A stretch of 64,000 nt of DNA, taken from assembly GCA_013397075.1 (NCBI GenBank), contig VWZS01002260.1:434001-498000 (forward strand). Reading direction: 5' to 3'. Positions 56,901 through 64,000 of the stretch are shown here, one piece after another; position 1 is the first letter of the stretch, and every line of letters begins with the position of its first letter. The notes under the pieces are model-generated. The model was not told where the DNA came from and made no database searches. It saw nothing but the letters and a program-made list of their open reading frames with translations. The position numbers were made by a program, and so were the translations under genes. This stretch comes from Rhabdornis inornatus (taxonomy: Eukaryota; Chordata; Aves; Passeriformes; Rhabdornithidae).

Positions 56901-59486
56901 TGTTTTTTTTCCTTTCCATTATCGAGTTTTGGGACCTTTTCTTAAAAATACAGTTGTCTTTTGCCTTTATTGGGAAAATGCTGTCAGAGCACCAAAATAA
57001 AAATTATGGGGGTGTTCTATAGGTTCTTTTACACTCCTGTTAGAGCAGAAAGCTCAGCAAGAGCAGCTGCAGGGGTGCTTCTTGAGGAGAAGTACCTTAA
57101 AAAAAGCCCAGCTAAAATCCTTCTTCCAAGACAAAGAAAAGGGGGTTCCTGCAGGACGGATCAGCTACACCGCAGTTCATTTGCCACCTGGCTTTGCAAG
57201 GAGGTGCTATGGAGAGGTGAGGACATGATAGTGCAGTTAAAAACCATTAAACAGTCCTTGTTTTAGGAAGTGAAATAAAAGTGGCACAGGATAAATATAT
57301 TATATTTCCAGATTTGAATGTGTAACCTGTATGTTTAAGTGTATATTTGCATTTAATACTAGAGGTAGACAGATGTATTCTTTCCAGATAGATTTTCCAA
57401 TTATGTTCCTCCACTCCTGCTATATTCAGGGTTGCTGGCTTTTTCCTTTGCTCCACCACCACTTTTTCCCTGTTCTAGGCTTTTTTATGTCAAACAGAAC
57501 CATGTAAATTAAGCATTTAAAACTCAGTTATGAGGAAATTATATATTTAACCTGGCCTTGGCGAAAGGCTTTAGCAAGTCAGGACATGTTGGTAGCTTCT
57601 TGTGCCATGGCAGATGGCTACACAAAGCTGCACACTGAGAAGTGCCCATCCCACAAGGGCCAGCTCCATGCTGCACACCCACAGCAGCTCCAGCCCAATG
57701 TTTTTTTTTTCTGTGAAAGCCATTTTGACTGCCATGTGTTTGCATTTATTCCCTTTCCGGCTCTGTACATGACTCATCTGCAGCAGGACGGAGGAGCCAG
57801 GGCAGAGCTAGGCTGCCCAGGAGCTGCTTTCCTTATTCACCAGCCCTGTTTTGGGCTGTTTTCTGGAAGGCAGTCCCATGGACAGGAGCAGTTCTCCAGG
57901 CTGCAGGAATTAACTTGCTGTGCTTGTGTCAGCTGGGCTCAGTGTTGCTTTGCAGGGCAGGTACACAAGGGCTCTCATACCCTTCCCATACAAGAGACAG
58001 AGATGCTTTTCCCTCTGTGAAGTGATGGAGCCAGCTTTTATTTACTCTGGCTTTGAACCTTGCCATTCTCCGTAGGTTACCCACTAAGCATCCTGCCACA
58101 GGTCTGACACTCCTAGGTTTTAGTTCAATCCAAATTTAATCTTTTCTTCTTTTTCCAGAAGTCCTATTGGCACCAGAGTTTTCTTGCGTTTGGCCATGGG
58201 CAGGGTTGCAGTAAATGGTTTCCTTTCTCTTCCTTCTGGGACCCTGTGCCAGAGCAGAAGGTATGTTTCCATGTGAGGATACCTCTTGGGAAAGACTCTT
58301 ACTTTTTGGAGGGGCTATACTTGAACCATGATGGTATTTTAACTGACTTTTGTTTTTTAGTAAATTCTCCTCCCCTGTCCAATAATCTGCAAATCTGTTA
58401 CCAATCAGAATATGATACGTATCCTCAGCTAGTTTCAATGGGGTTTATTTCTATTACATCTGGCAGTGTGTCCAGAAGGGGGAAAAAAAACTCAGCCAGA
58501 ATTAGCTGCACTCAAATCAGCTGAATTTTGGACGTGTTCAACCTTTTTGGCCAGACTCATTCCGGTTCATGAGAAGTAATTATCTCTTGAGCATCACATT
58601 AATATTAAGGATCCATAGGCATTACCGTTTAGGCAATAAACCTTCTTCCCAGCTCCAAAAAAAATTATGTGGGATAATTGATCTGAACATGCTCCAAATG
58701 TGCATATGTCTTTATTTATGAATTCCTATGTGGATTGTTTGGGAGGATAAGATGGAAAAAGGAAAAGCAGGCAAAAATGTTGAGACCTTTTCATCTCCCT
58801 GGCCACTTCTGTTAGGAGTAGTTATAATCCACTGAAAATGAGTTGTGAAAGCTAACAGTATGTAAATAGCACATGTTACAAACTCTAAATCCCTTCAAGT
58901 GGTACTTCTGATTTACACCTTTCTCTGTTTCTTAGATCAGGGAATTCATGGTAAATGCAGTTTGCCTGCAGCCAGGCCAGTAACTGCAGAGCCAGGTTTG
59001 GGCACTGATGAATCTGCTTCCTAAGGATGGCATGAAATTGCGCCCCAGCTTCTGCCTGCTGAAGGAAAAATTGCCCCTGCAGCACCCAAAATGCTGTCTT
59101 CTGCAGGTTATCCATCAGCTGACATGCATCAAGTCCCAGACATGGAGGTGATGCTGGCCATGCCATGTTGCAGGACATACAACATGATGTTCAGGAACTG
59201 CTTGCAGGGAGTGTGGCCGGGCTCCATGTGGGTGCTGCTGGTCTCGAGCCACTGGGCACCCCCATGCTGACACACTCTCCTACCTTCCATTATGTCTGTG
59301 ACACCTGGGCCTATGCTCAGGTGTGCTTATGGGTACGTAGCTGGTATTGCATTGCTCTTCCTTCCACTGGAAGAAAATTCAATTACTCCACTCTACCAGC
59401 AATGTCATTACATTAAATAGAAGGGGAACCTTTCCCTTACTGAATTCTTTAGTGTATTCAGCTTCACTCAGTAGGGGAAAAAAGTC
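53979..59486. other. Intergenic stretch, possibly regulatory, no gene supported
   Basis: Mixed composition: GC-richer blocks near 54420-54760 and 55190-55280 (a C-rich tract) alternate with AT-rich blocks. 55680-55860 is notable for dense TAAT-type homeodomain-like motifs (TTTAATTATTAATTTC). Open frames up to 144 codons (57586-58020 +) have no recognisable domain. No mobile element end was identified. Confidence 0.4.
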
Positions 59487-59646
59487 TATAAAAGTGCCAC
59501 TAGCTTGTTTTAACTTCCGCATGTGCACCCACCTCATTTTCACGCCCTGGAGAGGGGTGTCAGACACAGCCTCTCTGCCCAAGAAGCCATGGACTGGCCC
59601 AGTTTCCTGCAGAGTGCCGCGAAGGCCATAGATGTCAACTTCAAAG
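59487..59646 (+). promoter_or_regulatory. Candidate promoter and short first coding exon
   Basis: TATAAAAG at 59487-59494 is a canonical TATA box. About 100 bases on, GCCATGG at 59586-59592 is a perfect Kozak context and opens the 19 codons MDWPSFLQSAAKAIDVNFK. These run in phase 1 into a good donor, AAAG|GTAAAC (59646/59647). If unspliced, the frame stops after 37 codons. An upstream ATG at 59520 would lie in the leader. A phase-compatible acceptor with an open frame exists near 63235 (TTGTATTTTAG|TGGTTGC), but pairing them is speculative. No protein family was recognised. Confidence 0.2.
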
Positions 59647-62459
59647 GTAAACAATTACCTTTTATTATCACACATGGCTTTAGCTCTACCAGTTTCAAAT
59701 AGCACATAATCACAAGTCTGTGATAACATTTACTCCTGATGAGAGAAAATTCACCAAGTACTAAATTGCTGCTGAGATGACGGGAACATGAGCCAGGCAC
59801 GAATTAACTGCTATGATGAGTCAGCAGACGTTAATGTCTTGCACCATGCTGGAGACATCTGCTGAGCCGTCCACTGTTGAATCTTAAATATTTCTGTTAT
59901 TACCCCTCCAGGAGCAAGCATCAGAGAACTTTTGTGTCTCTGTGTTATATATGCATAAGCTATTTTAAAATAAATATATGCAGGCACATAACAAGTTTAT
60001 GCATTTAGGTATGTAGGTAATTTTCAGCTAAGGGAAGGATGAGCAAGTAGCAACTATTTAAAGTAAAACATGCATAGAAATGCTGATAGCAATTGCCCAC
60101 ATTTGGTGTTTGAAAAGTGATAGCTTTGCTTAGTCGTGGGTCTAATGAGCCTGGGAGGGTGACCTCATGTCTGCACCATACACCCTGAACCTTCATGCAG
60201 ACGGGCCTGTCCAAGTTCTCAAAGTAGGAATTACAAGTTTCTAAGGGCTTGCCCCATATTTTGAAAATTAATCCCTCCAGAACAGCTGCAGGATGCTGTG
60301 CTTAAGTGTATCATCACTTTGGCTTTTCCCAGGTTTTTTCCCATATACCCAGAATGTCAATATGTGGTTAGATAAATGTAGTAACTAGGCACTATCAAGA
60401 GCATCAAATGAATCCAGTGGAGAGTTGCAAATGCCCTCTTAAATGAGATCCTTTTCCACTGAAGTCCCTATGCCCAGTGCCATAATGCACTGTCCTCCTT
60501 CTGCAGTGGATCTTCAGCAGATGGTAAAGGCACTGGTGTATTACTGGGGGTGCCAAAGGACTGTACTGTGGACAATGTAATCATTGCACAAAGGAAGAGG
60601 CAGAGCTTTTATTTGGTAAATCCTTCGTTGCATTCAGCTTAACTCACCGTAACAAAACAACACACGCTTTTTAAACTCCGAGTGTTTTAAAGTACATTGT
60701 CTGTTCTGGCCTTAATTTAAACTTTTGCATACATAATTACCTGACTGTATGCACATGAGAACTGTAGTAATTCAGTGCACATTGTGCAAAGCTGCATTTT
60801 TTGAAACTCCGACTCTCTGAGGTCTGGAGGTCAAAAGTTAATTCTAGTGAGATGTGAGAGTTCTCCATGTTTGCCAAAAAAATTTGTTATTTCAAGCATT
60901 CTGCCGTCTGAGTGTCACTGTTCCAACTTGTGTTTTTAAGGTTTCCCCACCCCCTGAATTTTCATATTCAATTGAACAAAAACACCATCCAACCCACCAA
61001 ATGTTTTGAGAAGCAGAGTGAGAGCTGGCTTGGCTGTTGCAGAGGGGACATGGAAAGTACAGGCTGACAGTGGAACTGGTGCCTCACAGTGTGGCTGTGG
61101 GGCAGTGGGACCAGAGAGCCTCATGGTGCCCATACTCCCTCTCCTGGTCTCCTCCTCGCTGCTGCTGATTCCGGGCTTAGCCCCCACTAAGGCAAGCCCA
61201 TGGCTGGCTGCCATCTGAAGGAGGTGCTCAGAGACCTTGCTCCTCTCTTCTTGGGGCTTGGGATGCCTGCAGGTGCCCACTGGTCCTCACTCATGGGTCA
61301 GAAAACATCAGGTCTTCTGAACTGATTCATTGCTAAAATGCTTAAAATAGCCCGAAGGAAATGACACGAACATCCCCTGCATGCTGAGTTTTGCACTCAA
61401 ACACTACTTTTTCCAAAAATTAGCTCTAACCACTCGTCTTGAGGTGCCCTAAACTAACAACTTAGTATTTAATGAACATTAAGGGGAAATTAAATTAATC
61501 TAAACAGTAGCTAGGTTTCAGACCTCTCAGTAGTGGCTGCACAAAAGTAAGGCAGTGTTTTTAGAGCAAATAAGAAATCCATCCTTTGAGGATTGGTTTA
61601 CAGTCCTCCAGAATTTTCCATGAGGTTAATAACCAAGTGAAATGTCCTGGCAGGAATGATCACATTCTCACTACTGCCCAGTCATTACAATGGTACATCA
61701 GGAGATTTCAAGTAAGTCACAGGATTTTTCTGCTACTGTGGAAGACAATGAGTCTCCATATTCAGTTGAAAAGCTTTCTCCCATTTTGCTTTGCATACTG
61801 AACTTCTTGGGCACAGTGCATTAACTCTTCTTGAAGTGCAAAATGGAGAAAGAACTGCCAGAACATTTTTGTCAATGGTTTCCAAAAACTATGGAATTTC
61901 CTGCCCAGCTAGATCAGATCAGCCAACAACTTTGTAATTGCTAAAAACAGCCTGTTGATTTTCCTCCCAAGTGTTTCAGCTGGCCTGGCTGAGTTTTTTC
62001 TTTTCCACTGTCTTGAGATGTTTCTCTCATTGTGCACTGTACTATATTTTTATGGTCAACATATCCTCTAGCAAACAATTTCAGGCTGATGGCGGAAGGG
62101 AGATTGGATTCACATTTGAGATTTGAACCCAGGACAGGGAGCCAGGAATGCCTCAGTTCCTGAATCAGATCTGCCACTAAATCAGGTATCCACATAAAGC
62201 AAAGCCACATGATGAGCAATTGTATGTTGCTTTGATTTTCTGTGCAGAGGAGGAAGCGAGCCTTTGAATGCAGTTCTCTCCTTGGCATGCCCACTGCAAC
62301 TGAAGCTGCGGCTACAGGTGGCCAGTGAGTCGGGGGCATGGAGCAGGTTCCTTCCAAGGAGAGATCGGTGAGGCTGCTGTCTAACTGGAACCAGAAGTTT
62401 TCACCAGAGTGGTACTTGGACTGACATCTCAGTGGTAAATGCAAATAAATTAGTTAAGT
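59647..62459. other. Intergenic stretch, no gene supported
   Basis: AT-rich blocks with some long non-repetitive stretches (60640-60900) that look constrained, but without comparison this cannot be shown. A 167-codon minus frame at 61941-62444 has no recognisable domain. A segment near 62120-62150 (TTTGAACCCAGGACAGGGAG) resembles the middle of an ancient MIR-type SINE, weakly. Confidence 0.35.
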
Positions 62460-62940
62460 ACGCCTGCATGAAATTTTCCTGCTGAAAAACTCATTCTATA
62501 AAAGCATTTATACTGTATTCTTTATTGTCAGCTAATCCAGCCCAAACTCATTAAATGGCAGTGTGTGGGTTACTCGCTGTCAGTGAAATTATCAAAGGCA
62601 TTTTTCAGCTGATGCACTGGGAAAGCATGTGCTCCAATGCCAACTAAAACAATAACGAGGAAATGTTATGATCAGACTTGACCAAATGACCTTTCCCATT
62701 TTAGATTAGTTCTTAATTTCAGCACAAGGGTCATCCTGTGAGAATAGTTACAATAAGTCACTGCTCACCTCTCACATGAAAAAGAAGTGACTTATTAGAA
62801 TTCTCACTGTACTCATTGCAGTTAATGAGATGTGGAAAGCTTTATAATTTGATTTGCTGGACCATATGCTGTAAAGGGATACTGCTGATTTCATTCCTCC
62901 ACATTTAATTTAAGCAGTATGCAATGGCTTCTTCGTATGG
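62460..62940. promoter_or_regulatory. Candidate conserved non-coding element with inverted TGACTTA pair
   Basis: This AT-rich, repeat-free stretch is dense in transcription-factor-like words: CTAATCC, TAAT cores, TGACCTTT (nuclear-receptor half site) and CAGCTGATG. AATAAGTCACT (62752-62762) and AGTGACTTATT (62786-62796) are perfect 11-base inverted copies, each holding an AP-1-like TGACTTA, 23 bases apart. The region between HS2ST1 and LMO4 is known in vertebrates to be gene-poor, so long-range enhancers are plausible. Function here is inference from composition alone. Confidence 0.3.
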
Positions 62941-64000
62941 CTACTTATATAATAAAAATTAACTTGGAGTATAAAAAAATAGACCATTGTGGGGTTTATT
63001 ACTCTATGTGGTTGAGTTTCAAGTGTTTTTCATTGAAACATCTGTAAGTAATGTGTAGGTCTAATTTTAAATCCTGGCAAATATTTTCCATTTAACATTT
63101 GGTTTTACTGACAGACTTGGAGTGGTGGTTTTTGGAGCTTGTCAGTAACAGATACGTATTTTCAAAGATAAACAGTTTTTGAATTGAAGATAACTGTAAC
63201 CCAATACCTGCTTTCCCTACCCCTCTTGTATTTTAGTGGTTGCAAGCAGCAACACAGACACTCATCTGCTGTCCCTCAGACCATGGCCGGGCAGCAGCCC
63301 TGCAGTGGTGCAGGCTGTCCCTCGTGGGCTGTCCCAGGCATGTGGAGCCACCTGGGGCCATGCAGCATCCAGAGAGCTCACTAACCCAAGGGGCAAGGTG
63401 GCAGTCATCAACTCCCTGAGACTGTCTCTTTCAGAGATGTCCCCTTAGGTATTTTGCAGGAAAAGTCACCCCTGGAGGGTGGATTAGGGCCTCAGGTGGG
63501 GCTTGGCCACCCTCGGCCAGTCAGGAGCACGCGCTCGGCTCTCAGGGCCAAGTGTGCTCGCTAGCACCGCAGTGTCTCACTGTCACAGCTTCACTCCAGG
63601 TTATTTGAGCTTCGGCTGCAGACAAAATGAAACAGCTCGAGTAGGCAGGCTGGCTGCACAGCCCATAAAAGTGGAAACTGCTCTGCCTTGTCAGCGGGCA
63701 TTGCCTGGCCCTGCGGGGCTTATGCTCCTGGTGCTTCATGTGAGAGCCAGGGCCATGGCTGGGCTAAAGGTGGTGGTGGAAATACCCAGTGTGAGGCAAT
63801 GAAAGGTCAGTTTGGAAGTAAATGTTAAGATCATTTTCAGAAAGAAGTCCTGAAAGGCTAGAAATGTGGGAGAGTCACTGGTTTCACCTGATAAAAATAC
63901 CACAGCATTATTTGCAATTAGTGCTACGATGTCCACAATCTCTAAATGCAAAGTCTGTGTCTAACCTGTTGGTAAAACTTGAGATGAGGCCAAGAAATCT
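62941..64000. other. Intergenic end of window
   Basis: AT-rich to about 63230, then GC-richer (63260-63780) with several overlapping short open frames of no recognisable family. One of them follows an acceptor-like TTGTATTTTAG at 63235. No transposon, RNA gene or conserved domain was recognised. Confidence 0.4.

Noticed and set aside
57586..58020. 144-codon + open frame
   Set aside because: No family resemblance, and a T run in the middle encodes a run of Phe; no promoter or splice evidence.
61941..62444. 167-codon minus open frame, the longest in the window
   Set aside because: Its sequence has no recognisable domain, and part of it overlaps a stretch resembling an old SINE; length alone is not enough in moderately GC-rich DNA.
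42761..64000. LMO4 exons, the next gene expected from mammalian gene order
   Set aside because: No open frame contains LIM-domain cysteine/histidine spacing; LMO4 must lie beyond the window if synteny holds.
1..64000. CRISPR arrays, tRNA, rRNA or prokaryotic operon signals
   Set aside because: No regularly spaced direct repeats, no cloverleaf-like A/B boxes noticed, and intron-containing gene structure throughout; this is vertebrate nuclear DNA.

Overview
The window is a piece of a vertebrate nuclear genome, most likely a bird. It carries one confidently recognised multi-exon protein-coding gene on the + strand with GT-AG introns. It also carries CR1-type LINE 3' ends with the ATTCTATGA-like tail, two copies of one LTR family, low interspersed-repeat density and compact introns. 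Three single-base N positions (1834, 53342, 53612) mark draft-assembly joins.

Recognised gene: exons 2-7 of HS2ST1 (heparan sulfate 2-O-sulfotransferase 1) lie at 21645-21883, 28062-28147, 31729-31867, 35264-35361, 36431-36588 and 38117-38343. The six exons join in phase without a frameshift. They give residues 42-356 of a 356-residue protein; this is exact if the missing exon 1 encodes 41 codons plus one base, as in known orthologues. All PAPS-binding, catalytic and disulfide residues known from the family are present. Exon 1 and the promoter lie upstream of the window, so positions 1-21644 are read as the 3' part of intron 1.

Layout: 1-21644 is intron 1, with a gap-collapsed LTR, a small CpG-rich islet, a CR1 tail and a complete solo LTR. 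21645-38343 holds the coding exons. Intron 2 contains an antisense open frame and a CA/TG inverted repeat. Intron 3 starts with a CpG-rich islet, and intron 6 has a minisatellite and a CR1. 38344 to about 42.8 kb is probable 3' UTR and flank with several polyadenylation signals. About 42.8-64 kb is intergenic. In mammals the next gene downstream of HS2ST1 is LMO4; none of its exons were seen here.

The downstream part holds speculative small-gene candidates: a TATA box plus a two-exon, phase-compatible cysteine-rich secreted peptide (50261-51564), and a TATA box plus strong-Kozak short first exon (59487-59646). It also holds a CpG island whose neighbourhood was falsely duplicated by the assembler (52514-53978), and AT-rich stretches that look like conserved regulatory DNA. 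No bacterial-type system, CRISPR array, tRNA or rRNA gene was found. Nothing here amounts to a demonstrated new system; the small-peptide candidate is the observation most worth testing.
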